Shown in pieces: positions 35,072 through 44,880 of a DNA stretch of 64,000 nt. Position numbers and translations under genes: made by a program. This stretch comes from Pseudomonas hefeiensis (GTDB taxonomy: Bacteria; Pseudomonadota; Gammaproteobacteria; Pseudomonadales; Pseudomonadaceae). The notes beneath the pieces were generated by a model. The model ran no database searches and had not been told where the DNA came from. It saw only the letters and a program-made list of their open reading frames with translations. Position 1 is the first letter of the stretch; every line of letters starts with the position of its first letter. Location: the NCBI RefSeq assembly GCF_030687835.1, contig NZ_CP117449.1, positions 5,146,001-5,210,000 of the forward strand, read 5' to 3'.

Positions 35072-36574
35072 TTATGCTTGGGGCCGCATGTGCGGGAAAA
35101 GAATGACATCCCGGATCGACGGTGAGTTGGTCAGCAACATCACCAGGCGATCGATGCCGATACCTTCGCCGGCCGTCGGCGGCATGCCGTACTCAAGGGC
35201 GCGAACGAAGTCGGCATCGTAGTGCATGGCCTCGTCGTCGCCGGCGTCCTTATCGGCCACCTGGGCCATGAAACGGTCTGCCTGATCTTCTGCGTCATTG
35301 AGCTCGGAGTAGGCGTTGGCGATTTCACGACCACCGATGAACAGCTCGAAGCGATCGGTCACGCTTGGGTTCTCGTCGTTGCGACGGGCCAGCGGCGACA
35401 CTTCGAACGGGTATTGGGTGATGAAATGCGGCTGTTCCAGCTTGTGCTCGACCAGCTCTTCGAAAATCATCACCTGCAGCTTGCCCAGGCCTTCAAAGCC
35501 AAGCACCTTGGCGCCGGCTTTCTTGGCGATGGCGCGGGCCTTTTCGATGTCGTTCAGGTCATCGGCAGTCAGTTCAGGGTTGTACTTGAGGATCGAGTCG
35601 AATACCGACAGGCGCACGAACGGTTCGCCGAAATGGAACACCTTGTCGCCGTACGGCACATCGGTAGTGCCGAGCACCAGCTGCGCCAGCTCGCGGAACA
35701 GTTCCTCGGTCAGGTCCATGTTGTCTTCGTAGTCGGCGTAGGCCTGGTAGAACTCGAGCATGGTGAACTCGGGATTGTGCCGGGTCGAAACGCCTTCGTT
35801 ACGGAAGTTGCGGTTGATCTCGAAGACTTTCTCGAAGCCACCCACAACCAGGCGCTTGAGGTACAGCTCCGGCGCGATACGCAGGAACATTTCCATGTCC
35901 AGGGCGTTGTGGTGGGTTTCGAACGGCTTGGCCGCCGCGCCGCCGGGGATGGTCTGCAGCATCGGCGTTTCGACTTCGAGGAAGTCACGCTTCATCAGGA
36001 AGCTGCGGATGTGGGCGATGACCTGCGAGCGCACGCGGAAGGTCTGGCGCACCTCTTCGTTGACGATCAGGTCGACGTAGCGCTGGCGATAGCGTTGCTC
36101 GGTGTCGGTCAGGCCGTGGTGCTTGTCCGGCAGCGGACGCAGGGACTTGGTCAGCAGGCGCACGCTGGTCATTTCGACGTACAGGTCGCCTTTGCCGGAA
36201 CGGGCCAGGGTGCCTTCGGCGGCAATGATGTCGCCCAGGTCCCAGGTCTTGACGGCGGCCAGGGTTTCTTCCGGCAGGGTCTTGCGGTTGACGTAGACCT
36301 GGATGCGCCCGGTCATGTCCTGGATCACCATGAACGAACCACGGTTGAGCATGATACGACCGGCAACCTTGACCTCAATGGCCGCCTCAGCCAGCTCTTC
36401 CTTGGTCTTGTCCGCGTACTGTTTCTGCAAGGCATCGCAGTAGGCGTCGCGGCGGAAGTCATTGGGGAAGGCCTGGCCCTTGGCGCGCTCGGCAGCAAGC
36501 TTTTCCTTGCGCAGGGCGATCAGGGAGTTTTCTTCCTGTTGCAGGGCTTGCGGGTCGAGTTCTAGGTCGCTCAT
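35072..36574 (-). CDS. lysS: Lysine--tRNA ligase, class II (500 aa)
   Basis: Charges tRNA-Lys in the cytoplasm. The N-terminal OB-fold anticodon-binding domain is at about residues 65-150 ([29 protein letters not shown]). Class II motifs follow: motif 1 with [21 protein letters not shown], motif 2 with [32 protein letters not shown], and motif 3 with [19 protein letters not shown] start at ATG 36574 (MSDLELDPQ); the longer frame reads the prfB-lysS spacer. It lies 109 bases after prfB on the same strand, the usual prfB-lysS pair. Confidence 0.96.
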   Translation of the reverse strand: MSDLELDPQALQQEENSLIALRKEKLAAERAKGQAFPNDFRRDAYCDALQKQYADKTKEELAEAAIEVKVAGRIMLNRGSFMVIQDMTGRIQVYVNRKTLPEETLAAVKTWDLGDIIAAEGTLARSGKGDLYVEMTSVRLLTKSLRPLPDKHHGLTDTEQRYRQRYVDLIVNEEVRQTFRVRSQVIAHIRSFLMKRDFLEVETPMLQTIPGGAAAKPFETHHNALDMEMFLRIAPELYLKRLVVGGFEKVFEINRNFRNEGVSTRHNPEFTMLEFYQAYADYEDNMDLTEELFRELAQLVLGTTDVPYGDKVFHFGEPFVRLSVFDSILKYNPELTADDLNDIEKARAIAKKAGAKVLGFEGLGKLQVMIFEELVEHKLEQPHFITQYPFEVSPLARRNDENPSVTDRFELFIGGREIANAYSELNDAEDQADRFMAQVADKDAGDDEAMHYDADFVRALEYGMPPTAGEGIGIDRLVMLLTNSPSIRDVILFPHMRPQA

Positions 36575-36683
36575 GTCTTTAAAGATTCCATCACAGGTTC
36601 GTTGCCCCCGGCCCCAGGCCGGAGTTTGCGGCCAGGCCTCGTTCCTTGGGGGAAACGTGCCTGCCCGCCGCATGGGTGTCGCG

Positions 36684-37779
36684 TTACAGCCCTTGTTTGA
36701 GGCTGGCGATCAGGTATTCGTCGATGTCGCCGTCGAGCACCTTGTCACAGTCGCTGCGTTCGATGCTGGTGCGCAGGTCCTTGATCCGCGAGGCGTCGAG
36801 TACATACGAGCGGATCTGGTGACCCCAGCCGATGTCCGACTTGGTGTCTTCCAGGGCCTGGGACGCCGCGTTGCGCTTCTGCACTTCCTGCTCGTACAAA
36901 CGGGCCCGCAGCATTTTCATCGCGGTGTCTTTGTTCGCGTGCTGGGAGCGTTCGTTCTGGCAACTGACCACGGTGTTGGTCGGTACGTGGGTAATCCGTA
37001 CCGCCGAATCGGTGGTGTTAACGTGCTGACCACCGGCCCCGGAGGAACGGTAGGTGTCGATGCGCAAATCCGACGGGTTGATGTCGATTTCGATGTTGTC
37101 ATCGATTTCCGGCGAAACGAACACCGCCGAGAACGACGTGTGACGACGGTTACCGGAGTCGAACGGACTTTTGCGCACCAGGCGATGCACGCCGATCTCG
37201 GTACGCAGCCAGCCAAAGGCGTATTCGCCCTTGATGTGTACCGTGGCGCCCTTGATCCCGGCGACTTCACCGGCTGACAGTTCCATGATGGTCGCGTCGA
37301 AGCCGCGTTTGTCGGCCCAGCGCAGGTACATGCGCAACAGGATGTTGGCCCAGTCCTGGGCTTCGGTGCCGCCGGAACCGGCCTGGATGTCCAGGTAGGC
37401 GTTGTTGGCATCCATCTCGCCACTGAACATGCGCCGGAATTCCAGCTTGGCCAGCGCCTCCTCGAGGCGTGTCAGCTCGGCGACGACATCGCCGACGGCA
37501 GCTTCATCGTTTTCTTCGACAGCCATGTCCAACAGGTCGCGGCAGTCGGCCAGGCCGCTGGACATTTCGTCCAGGGTCTCGACGATCTGCGCCAGCGCAG
37601 CGCGCTCGCGGCCCAGCTCCTGAGCGTACGACGGGTTGTTCCAGACATTCGGATCTTCAAGCTCGCGATTGACTTCGGTCAGACGCTCATGCTTTTGATC
37701 GTAGTCAAAGATACCCCCGAATAGTTTCGGAGCGCTCGGACAGGTCCTTGATGGTGTTCAGGATCGGGTTGATTTCCAT
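36684..37779 (-). CDS. prfB: Peptide chain release factor 2 with programmed +1 frameshift (364 aa)
   Basis: Release factor reading UGA and UAA stops. It is encoded in two frames: 24 codons from ATG 37779 end at an in-frame TGA (37707-37705), and after a +1 shift the frame runs from 37706 to the stop at 36684. The slip site CTT-TGA-C is preceded by GGGGG, the internal Shine-Dalgarno used by RF2 for autoregulation. The SPF recognition tripeptide is in RKSPFDSGN, and GGQ is at residues 249-251 ([17 protein letters not shown]). The naive open frame starts at 37565 and misses the N-terminus. Low RF2 favours the frameshift and thus its own synthesis. It precedes lysS. Confidence 0.95.
37705..37720 (-). 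other. prfB programmed frameshift signal
   Basis: CGGGGGTATCTTTGAC reads 5' to 3' on the minus strand. The SD-like GGGGG sits 6 bases before the TGA codon, at the same relation as in E. coli (where the first base is A). Confidence 0.92.
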
Positions 37780-37889
37780 GGCGGGCAGCACTCGTTGGCG
37801 AACTTTTGAAAGCCGGCGAGTATAACGTAATCAAGCGTCAGCGGCAGCCCGCCTGGCGGCTTTAGGGACAATGAGTCCGTCACCTAACC

Positions 37890-38034
37890 TGTGGCGAGGG
37901 GATTTATCCCCGCTGGCTGCGAAGCAGCCCTTGGCAGCCAACTCAATTTGCCTGGCACAGCGAGTTGTCGGGTTTTAGGGCTGCTTCGCAGCCCAGCGGG
38001 GCGGTGCGACGTTTCGCTAAATCCCCTCGCCACA
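37890..38034. repeat. REP pair with an inserted segment, GTGGCGAGGGGATTT class
   Basis: Same class as at 1023 and 6351, but the right arm has about 17 extra bases (near 38002-38018, containing GGTGCGACGTTTCG) replacing two bases of the core. It lies in the 298-base spacer between prfB and wspR. Confidence 0.8.
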
Positions 38035-38077
38035 AATAAATCTCTTTGCCATAGAGAAATCTCTGCCAGGCCGGGAG

Positions 38078-39079
38078 TTATTCGATCCCCACCCGATTAC
38101 GCCCATTGTGCTTGGCCATGTACAGCCCTTTGTCTGCCGCCGAAATCAGTTGCCGGTAATCGCCACCTTGCTGTGGCGTGAAGGTCGAGACGCCGACGCT
38201 GACCGTCAGGTTCGCTCCCTCGTGAGGCGTGATGTGAGGGATGCTCAAGGCGACGACGCTTTGGCGCAGCTTTTCGGCCATCAACCGGGCGCCGCCAGGC
38301 GAGGTGCCGGGCAGCACCAGGGCGAACTCCTCGCCGCCGTAACGGGCCGGCAGGTCGGAGGGACGACTGCACGCATCACGGATCGCGGTGGCGACCTTGC
38401 GCAGGGCTTCGTCCCCCTCCAGGTGGCCGAAATTGTCGTTAAAGGACTTGAAGTAATCCACGTCGATCATCAACAGCGAGAGCTGGGACTGGTCCCGCAG
38501 CGCCCTTCTCCACTCCAGCTCCAGGTATTCATCGAAGTGTCGGCGGTTGGACAGCCCGGTCAGGCCGTCGGAATTCATCAGCCGCTGCAGCACCAGGTTG
38601 GTGTCGAGCAGTTGCTGCTGGCTGACCCGCAGGGCGCGATAGGCCGCGTCGCGTTGCAGTAGCATCATGTAGGACCGCGAGTGATAGCGAATGCGCGCCA
38701 CCAGTTCGATGTTGTCCGGCAACTTGACCAGGTAATCGTTGGCCCCGGCGGCAAACGCCGCGCTTTTGACCAGCGGGTCCTCCTTGGTGGACAGGACAAT
38801 GATCGGAATATCCCGGGTCGCCGGATGGTTACGGTATTCGCGCACCAGGCTCAAGCCGTCAAGACCGGGCATTACCAGGTCCTGGAGGATCACCGTGGGC
38901 TTGATGCGGACCGCCTGGGCGATGGCCTGGTGTGGGTCGGCGCAAAAGTGAAAGTCGATGTTTTCTTCATTCGACAGCCCGCGCCGCACCGCCTCGCCGA
39001 TCATCGCCTGGTCGTCGACGAGCAGGACCATGGCCGCGTTCTCGTCACGCTTGAAATCGTCGAGCTGTAAATCATTCAT
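38078..39079 (-). CDS. wspR: WspR: response regulator diguanylate cyclase (333 aa)
   Basis: Output of the Wsp system, making cyclic di-GMP when phosphorylated. The receiver domain is at residues 17-140 with phospho-acceptor D67 in [12 protein letters not shown]. The GGDEF domain follows, with the active site GGEEF at 248-252 and the inhibitory I-site RPSD at 239-242, so product feedback is expected. It is full length. It is the last wsp gene, 45 bases after wspF. Its activity drives biofilm and wrinkly-colony growth in related strains. Confidence 0.95.
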   Translation of the reverse strand: MNDLQLDDFKRDENAAMVLLVDDQAMIGEAVRRGLSNEENIDFHFCADPHQAIAQAVRIKPTVILQDLVMPGLDGLSLVREYRNHPATRDIPIIVLSTKEDPLVKSAAFAAGANDYLVKLPDNIELVARIRYHSRSYMMLLQRDAAYRALRVSQQQLLDTNLVLQRLMNSDGLTGLSNRRHFDEYLELEWRRALRDQSQLSLLMIDVDYFKSFNDNFGHLEGDEALRKVATAIRDACSRPSDLPARYGGEEFALVLPGTSPGGARLMAEKLRQSVVALSIPHITPHEGANLTVSVGVSTFTPQQGGDYRQLISAADKGLYMAKHNGRNRVGIE

Positions 39080-39124
39080 GGGAACTCACCTGAATACGGC
39101 TGTGGACAACGCTGCCGGGGTTCT

Positions 39125-40135
39125 TCATTGGGTAAAAATCTCCACCAACCGTGGCGCTATGTGGTCCAGCGCTAGAATTTGCGCCGCCGCGTCGATGGCC
39201 GCGGCCGCTTTGGGCATGCCGTACACCGCACTGCTCTGCTGGTCCTGGGCGATGGTCAGATAGCCCTGCTGGCGCATGAGTTTAAGCCCTTGGGCACCGT
39301 CGCGGCCCATGCCAGTGAGCAAAACGCCCACCGCGTCACCGCTCCAGAAGTGGGCGACGCTCTCAAAAAACACATCGATAGAGGGGCGATAGATCTCGTT
39401 GACCGGCTCCGCGGTGTAGGCCAGGGTGCCGTTTTTCAACAGGCGAAGATGGTGGTTGGTGCCGGCCAGCAGCACCGTACCGCTTTGCGGCGGTTCGCCG
39501 TGCCGGGCCAGGCGGACCTTGTGACCCGACGCACTACTGAGCCATTGAGCCATGCCCGCGGCAAACACTTCGTCCACATGCTGGACCAGCACAATGGCCG
39601 GGGCGAAATGGCGCGGCAGGCCCTTGAGCAGGATCTCCAGTGCCGCCGGCCCACCCGCCGACGATCCGATGGCAACCAGGCTATTGCGTGACACCGAAAT
39701 ACGCTGCGCAGCCGGTGCAGCGCGTTCACGGTGAATGCGCTCACCGATCAGCCAGCCGATGTTGGTGATCTTGCGCAGCAGCGGGGCCGCCGCGTCCGCG
39801 GGGTTGCCGACCCCCAAGGAGGGGGTATCAACCACATCGAGCGCGCCATGCCCCATGGCTTCGAACACCCGGTGAACGTTCTGCTGGCTGTCACCGGTGA
39901 CAATCACAATGGCGCACGGGGTTTCGGCCATGATCCGCCGGGTGGCCTCCACGCCATCCATGACGGGCATCAGCAGGTCCATCAAAATCAGGTCCGGGGT
40001 GTATTCGGCGCAACGCTGAACCGCCTCGGCACCGTTGGTGGCCACCCAGACCAACTGGTGCGCCGGCTCGAAAGCCAGGGCACGGCGCAGGGCTTCGATC
40101 GCCAGGGGCATGTCATTGACGATGGCGATTTTCAA
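39125..40135 (-). CDS. wspF: WspF: CheB-type methylesterase (336 aa)
   Basis: Removes methyl groups from WspA and so damps the signal. The receiver domain (about residues 1-120) has D53 in LILMDLLMPVMDG. The catalytic CheB domain has GSSAGGPAALEILLK (nucleophile Ser), LVQHVDEVFAAGMAQWL (His) and LLTGMGRDGAQGLKLM (Asp). No frameshift or internal stop is seen; loss-of-function changes in this gene are the commonest cause of wrinkly-spreader mutants, so this copy looks wild type. It overlaps wspE by 4 bases. Confidence 0.95.
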   Translation of the reverse strand: MKIAIVNDMPLAIEALRRALAFEPAHQLVWVATNGAEAVQRCAEYTPDLILMDLLMPVMDGVEATRRIMAETPCAIVIVTGDSQQNVHRVFEAMGHGALDVVDTPSLGVGNPADAAAPLLRKITNIGWLIGERIHRERAAPAAQRISVSRNSLVAIGSSAGGPAALEILLKGLPRHFAPAIVLVQHVDEVFAAGMAQWLSSASGHKVRLARHGEPPQSGTVLLAGTNHHLRLLKNGTLAYTAEPVNEIYRPSIDVFFESVAHFWSGDAVGVLLTGMGRDGAQGLKLMRQQGYLTIAQDQQSSAVYGMPKAAAAIDAAAQILALDHIAPRLVEIFTQ

Positions 40136-42393
40136 GCGCGTGCTCCTCCGATCAATTCGACGACAGCATCGAGCAGGGCGTCGTCATGGAAACTGGCCTT
40201 GGCCAGATAATAGTCAGCTCCGGCATCCAGGCCACGGCGCCGATCTTCTTCGCGGTCCTTGTAGGACACCACCATCACCGGCAGCGACTGCAGTCGGTTA
40301 TCGCGCCGCAACAGCGACACCAACTCGATGCCGTCCATGCGCGGCATGTCGATGTCGGTGATCAGCAAGTCGAAATGCTCGGCTCGCAATGCGTTCCAGC
40401 CGTCCATACCATCCACCGCCACCGCCACGTCGTAACCGCGATTGAGCAACAGCTTGCGTTGCAGCTCGCGTACGGTCAGGGAATCGTCCACCACCAGGAT
40501 CCGCTTGCGTGGGGCCTGCGTCTGGTTCTGGCGGGCGATGCGCTCCAGGCGCCCGGTGTCGAGCAACTTGTCCACCGAGCGCAGCAGGTCTTCGACATCG
40601 ACGATCAGCACCACCGAACCATCGTCCAGCAAGGCCCCGGCGGAGATGTCCTGGACCTTGCCCAGGCGTTCGTCCAGGGGCAGGACCACCAGCGTGCGCT
40701 CGCCGATGAAGCGTTCAACCGCCACGCCGTAGATCGCCTCGCGCTCACGGATCACCACGACCTTGAGCGTCTGGTCGCTGTTCTGCGATGCCGGGCGATT
40801 GAGCAACTGACTGGCGGCGACCAGCCCGACATGCCGTCCTTCGTGCCAGAAGTGCTGGCGCCCTTCGACCTGCACGATGTCCTCAGGGGCGAGATCGCAC
40901 ATGCGCTCGATGTGGGCCAGGGGGAAGGCGTAGGCTTCATCGCCGACTTCCACCACCAGGCTGCGCACCACCGAGAGCGTCAGCGGCACCTCGAGATGGA
41001 AACGGCTGCCCTCGCCCGCCGTCTGCTCCAGCACCACCGCGCCGCGCAGTTGCCGGACCATATGCTGGACGGCGTCCAGGCCGACGCCGCGCCCGGACAC
41101 TTCAGTGACAGTGTCCCGCAGGCTGAAGCCGGGCAGGAACAGGAACGTCAGCAGTTCCTCTTCGCTCAAATTGGCGGCGGTTTGCTCAGGGGAAAGCCCG
41201 CGTTCGACGACGCTGCGCCGCACCCGCTCCAGGTCCACACCGGCACCGTCGTCCGCCAGTTCCAGCACCAGCAAGCCGGCCTGATGGGACGCGCGCAAAC
41301 GGATCAGGCCTTCGGCGGGCTTGCCGGCCAGCACGCGTTGCTCCGGGGATTCGATGCCGTGGTCCACGGCGTTGCGCAGCAAATGGGTCAGCGGCGCTTC
41401 GAGTTTTTCCAGCACGTCGCGATCGACCTGGGTTTTCTCGCCTTCAATCTCCAGGCGCACCTGTTTGCCCAGGCTGCGACCCAGGTCACGGACCATCCGC
41501 GTCTGGCCGGACAGCACATCGGCAAACGGTCGCATGCGACAGGCCAGCGCCGTGTCGTACAACACTTGGGCTCGCTGACTGGCCTGCCAGGCGAACTCGT
41601 CCAGTTCGGCGGTTTTTTGCGCCAGCAACTGTTGGGTTTCGGCCAACAGGCGGCGGGCGTCGTTGAGCGCTTCCTCGGCCTGCAGGCTCAAGGCATGCTC
41701 CTTGAGATGCACACTCAGCTCCTCCAAGGCCCGCAAGCTGTTGCCCTGCTGGCGTTTGAGCCGTTGCATCGTCGCCAGCCAGGGCTTGAGGCGCTGGGTT
41801 TCCACCAGGGATTTACTGGACAGATCCAGCAGGCTATTGAGGCGCTCGGCGGTGACCCGCAAGACCCGCTCGCCTCCTTCGATCACCCGCTTGCCCTTGG
41901 GAACCGGTTCCGTTGGCGCGAGCGGGTTTGCCTCGGCCTGCTCAACGCGAACAGGCTCGGCTTGCATCTCGACTCGCTGCGCCACGATAGACGTCTGCGC
42001 AGCGGCAGGATCGAGCAGTTGCCCCATCAACGCCACATACCCATCGACGTCCTGGGCTCCGACGCTGTTGCCCGGCGTGGCAATTCGCGTCAACAGGTCG
42101 GTGCCTTGCAGCAAGGCGTCGATGTGCTCGGCGCGCAGGACCAGGCGTCGCTCCTGGGCGCTGACCAGGCAATCCTCCATGACATGCGCCACGCTGACCC
42201 CGGCGCTCACCCCAACGATCCGCGCCGCGCCCTTGAGTGAATGGGCCGCGCGCATACACGATTCAAGATAATCGGCCTGGCTCGGATCGCGCTCCAGGGC
42301 CAGCAGACCGGCGCTGAGCACCTGAGTCTGGGCTTCGGCTTCCAGGCTGAACAACTCCAGCAACGAGGCGTCACGCATTTGATCAGGGGTCAT
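40132..42393 (-). CDS. wspE: WspE: hybrid CheA-type kinase with receiver (753 aa)
   Basis: Histidine kinase that phosphorylates WspR and WspF. Domain order: Hpt with H51 in AAHSLKGAARIVG; P3/P4 ATP-binding region (HLLRNAVDHGIESPEQ, LADDGAGVDLERV, GRGVGLDAVQHMV); a CheW-like P5 domain (HLEVPLTLSVVRSLVVEVGDEAYAFPLAHIE); and a C-terminal receiver with ILVVDDSLTVRELQR and D680 in LLITDIDMPRMDG. It is full length, with 4-base overlaps on both sides. Confidence 0.95.
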   Translation of the reverse strand: MTPDQMRDASLLELFSLEAEAQTQVLSAGLLALERDPSQADYLESCMRAAHSLKGAARIVGVSAGVSVAHVMEDCLVSAQERRLVLRAEHIDALLQGTDLLTRIATPGNSVGAQDVDGYVALMGQLLDPAAAQTSIVAQRVEMQAEPVRVEQAEANPLAPTEPVPKGKRVIEGGERVLRVTAERLNSLLDLSSKSLVETQRLKPWLATMQRLKRQQGNSLRALEELSVHLKEHALSLQAEEALNDARRLLAETQQLLAQKTAELDEFAWQASQRAQVLYDTALACRMRPFADVLSGQTRMVRDLGRSLGKQVRLEIEGEKTQVDRDVLEKLEAPLTHLLRNAVDHGIESPEQRVLAGKPAEGLIRLRASHQAGLLVLELADDGAGVDLERVRRSVVERGLSPEQTAANLSEEELLTFLFLPGFSLRDTVTEVSGRGVGLDAVQHMVRQLRGAVVLEQTAGEGSRFHLEVPLTLSVVRSLVVEVGDEAYAFPLAHIERMCDLAPEDIVQVEGRQHFWHEGRHVGLVAASQLLNRPASQNSDQTLKVVVIREREAIYGVAVERFIGERTLVVLPLDERLGKVQDISAGALLDDGSVVLIVDVEDLLRSVDKLLDTGRLERIARQNQTQAPRKRILVVDDSLTVRELQRKLLLNRGYDVAVAVDGMDGWNALRAEHFDLLITDIDMPRMDGIELVSLLRRDNRLQSLPVMVVSYKDREEDRRRGLDAGADYYLAKASFHDDALLDAVVELIGGARA

Positions 42394-43061
42394 GACAGGC
42401 TCCGGGTCATGGCGGACAACAACTGTTCTTCGTCCAGCCAGCGCAGGCTGCGGCCCTTGAACTTCAATACGCCACGGGTGTACTTGGCCGCCGATTGCGA
42501 GGCAGCGTCCAGTACGCGCTCATCGATGGCGTGAATGCCGTCCACCTCGTCCACCGGCACCACCACCGGGCCGCCCTGGGCCGCGACGATCAACATACGC
42601 GGCATGACCCGTGCACCGGCAACCACCGCCCCACCGGGATCCAGGTCCAGCAGTTCCACCAGCGACAGGCACGCCACCAGTGCCCCGCGCACATTCGCCA
42701 CGCCCAGCAACGCCCGCGAACGCTGGTGGGGCAGCGAATGAATCGGCTGCAACGGCGCCACTTCCACCAGACTGCGGGTGGTCAGACCCAGCCACTCTTC
42801 GCCCAGGCGGAACATCAACAGCGATCGTGTGACGATATCGGTGTCCAGCGGCGCGTGAGCCAGGTCCTGGTCATCGCGCTGCAAGGTGTAGCGGTCGAGC
42901 AACCGGGTGGCGGCGGCCGAATACACCGAGCAGTTGCGGCAGTGAATATGCTCGGCCAGCAACGGACAGGATTTGTCGCCATGCACCCCGATGCGATTCC
43001 AGCAATCGTCGATGGCGTGTGCATCGTCATGGGTCAGGTTGTAATCAGCCGAACCGCTCAT
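42390..43061 (-). CDS. wspD: WspD: CheW-type coupling protein (223 aa)
   Basis: Couples WspA to WspE. The CheW domain occupies about residues 75-215 (LLMFRLGEEWLGLTTRSLVEVAPLQPIHSLPHQ, LGVANVRGALVACLSL). An unusual N-terminal extension of about 70 residues holds C20, C32, C41 and C44 with H38 and H40 (SCPLLAEHIHCRNC), which could bind a metal. It overlaps wspC and wspE by 4 bases each. Confidence 0.93.
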   Translation of the reverse strand: MSGSADYNLTHDDAHAIDDCWNRIGVHGDKSCPLLAEHIHCRNCSVYSAAATRLLDRYTLQRDDQDLAHAPLDTDIVTRSLLMFRLGEEWLGLTTRSLVEVAPLQPIHSLPHQRSRALLGVANVRGALVACLSLVELLDLDPGGAVVAGARVMPRMLIVAAQGGPVVVPVDEVDGIHAIDERVLDAASQSAAKYTRGVLKFKGRSLRWLDEEQLLSAMTRSLS

Positions 43062-44347
43062 TGTTTACGCTCACTGTCAGCCGTGCGCCCGCTGCGAGCG
43101 GCACGATCCTGCAATCGACGGGCTCCGGCCGCGTCTCCCTGAGAAGCCAGCAGCGCCGCCAGATGCACCAGGGCCTCGGCGTGTTGCGGTTCAAGATAAA
43201 GCGCCTTGCGATAGAAACCCTGGGCCTCAAGCGCACTGCCAGCCATGTCGCTCAGCAGCCCCAGCCAATAGAACACCTGAGCCGCCGGTGCATGGCTGCG
43301 CAAGTACTGCTGGCAGGCCGCACGGGCGTCGGCGCTTTTGCCTGCGTTGGCCAACGCCGCGATATTGGCCAGCAAGGTAGCGGCATCGCTGGTTTTCGGC
43401 TCAGTGATCGGGGTCACGCTGGCTGCGAACGGTCGGGGCCGGACCACCGGTGGAATGACTCGGGGCGCGACCTGGCTGAGCGGCAACGGGGCCGGCAGCG
43501 GGGCCGGCAGCGGAGTCGACATCATGGCAGGCATCGGTTGTGGCTGCGGGGCACCTTGGCGACTGAAAGCGAACGACTGGGCAATCCCGATCGAACGCAT
43601 GCCCAACCGCCCCAGCAAACTGCCCTCAGCCGGACCGATAAACAGTACGCCGTCCTGGTGGGTCAGGCGCTTGAGCACCTCGAATACCTGCTGCTGGGTG
43701 GGCTGGTCGAAATAGATCAGCAGGTTGCGGCAGAACACAAAATCGTAAGGCGCCTCGTTCACCAGCAAGGCCGGATCCAGCAGGTTGCCCACTTGCAGAC
43801 GCACCTGTTCACTCACCCGTTCGCTGAGGCGATACCCCTGCGCCTCGACGTTGAAATGTCGCTCGCGAAAGCCAAGGTCGGCGCCACGGAAAGAGTTCCT
43901 GCCATAAAGCGCGTGCCTGGCGCGTTCTATCGACAGCGGACTGACGTCCAGTGCGTCCACCTTGAACTGATGCGGTCCCAGGCCCGCGTCGAGCAAGGCC
44001 ATGGCGATGGAGTAAGGCTCTTCGCCAGTGGAACACGGCAAACTGAGGATGCGCAGCGCGCGCAGGTGCTTGATCTCGGCCAGACGCGTGATGGCCAGTC
44101 TGGCGAGGGTGGCGAAGGACTCGGGATACCGGAAGAACCAGGTCTCCGGAACAATCACCGCTTCAATCAGCGCCTGTTGCTCCTGGGCCGAATGTTGCAG
44201 GCACTGCCAGTACTCATCTGCGGCTCGCCCAGGCACAGCAATGATGCGCTGGCGCACGGCACGCTCGATGATGGCGGTGCCGACGGAGGTGACATCCAGG
44301 CCGATGCGCTCCTTGAGGAAATCGAAAAACCGCTGGTCGCTGTTCAT
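43058..44347 (-). CDS. wspC: WspC: CheR-type methyltransferase with TPRs (429 aa)
   Basis: SAM-dependent methyltransferase that methylates glutamates of WspA. The CheR N-terminal helix bundle is followed by the catalytic domain with the SAM motif LRILSLPCSTGEEPYSIAMALLDAG and FDFVFCRNLLIYF (here YDFVFCRNLLIYFD). A Pro/Ala-rich linker (residues about 275-320) leads to C-terminal tetratricopeptide-like repeats (FYWLGLLSDMAGSALEAQGFYRKALYLEPQHAEALVHLAALL). It is normal for WspC. It overlaps wspB by 4 bases. Confidence 0.94.
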   Translation of the reverse strand: MNSDQRFFDFLKERIGLDVTSVGTAIIERAVRQRIIAVPGRAADEYWQCLQHSAQEQQALIEAVIVPETWFFRYPESFATLARLAITRLAEIKHLRALRILSLPCSTGEEPYSIAMALLDAGLGPHQFKVDALDVSPLSIERARHALYGRNSFRGADLGFRERHFNVEAQGYRLSERVSEQVRLQVGNLLDPALLVNEAPYDFVFCRNLLIYFDQPTQQQVFEVLKRLTHQDGVLFIGPAEGSLLGRLGMRSIGIAQSFAFSRQGAPQPQPMPAMMSTPLPAPLPAPLPLSQVAPRVIPPVVRPRPFAASVTPITEPKTSDAATLLANIAALANAGKSADARAACQQYLRSHAPAAQVFYWLGLLSDMAGSALEAQGFYRKALYLEPQHAEALVHLAALLASQGDAAGARRLQDRAARSGRTADSERKQ

Positions 44348-44880
44348 GGCCGGCCCTCGAGGTCATCGAAGCTCAAAGGCGGCGTGGGGAACAGCACGGC
44401 GCGGACCGACTCGTCGAGCAGGTCATTGACCCGCACCCATTGCAACAGGCCTTGCGCGTCTTCGCGCACCGGGCCCAGGTACGGCGCCTGCCGGTTGTCC
44501 ACGCCGTACGGCCGGAAATCCGCCGGATCGCAACGCAAGGTGTCGGTGGCCTGTTCCAGAATCAGCCCCAGAACCTGCCCCGCCTGCTGCGCGTCGGGTC
44601 GGTAATGCACCAGCACCAGACGCGTACTGGTACGCGCCTGGGCGCTCTGACCAAAGGTCAGCGTGCACAGATCGATCACCGGCACCACCGCGCCGCGCCA
44701 GGCAAACACGCCCGCTACCCAGGACGGTGCCTGGGCAATCGGCTTGAGGGGCAGGCGCGGCAGCACTTCCACCACATCGATGGCTTGCAGGGCGTAGCGT
44801 TCGTTGCCGATGCAAAACACCAGGAACAACGACTGACGGGCCGCCGGTACGACGCCACGTCGGGCCTCGAACTCGCTCAT
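44344..44880 (-). CDS. wspB: WspB: CheW-type coupling protein (178 aa)
   Basis: A short CheW protein with a single CheW domain (FLVFCIGNERYALQAIDVVEVLPRLPLKPIAQAPSWVAGVFAWRGAVVPVIDLCTLTFG). It lacks the Cys-rich extension of WspD. Its start overlaps the wspA stop by 1 base (TGATG), so it is translationally coupled to the receptor. Confidence 0.93.
   Translation of the reverse strand: MSEFEARRGVVPAARQSLFLVFCIGNERYALQAIDVVEVLPRLPLKPIAQAPSWVAGVFAWRGAVVPVIDLCTLTFGQSAQARTSTRLVLVHYRPDAQQAGQVLGLILEQATDTLRCDPADFRPYGVDNRQAPYLGPVREDAQGLLQWVRVNDLLDESVRAVLFPTPPLSFDDLEGRP

Noticed and set aside
35222..36565. 447-codon open frame on the plus strand
   Set aside because: Antisense shadow of lysS; no domain seen.
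39125..40135. wspF as a possible mutated, wrinkly-type allele
   Set aside because: No frameshift, stop or lost motif is visible. Point changes cannot be judged without a reference.
40186..42240. 684-codon open frame on the plus strand
   Set aside because: It is the antisense shadow of wspE. The translation is His/Gln rich with no domain, as expected in GC-rich DNA, while the minus strand encodes an intact kinase.
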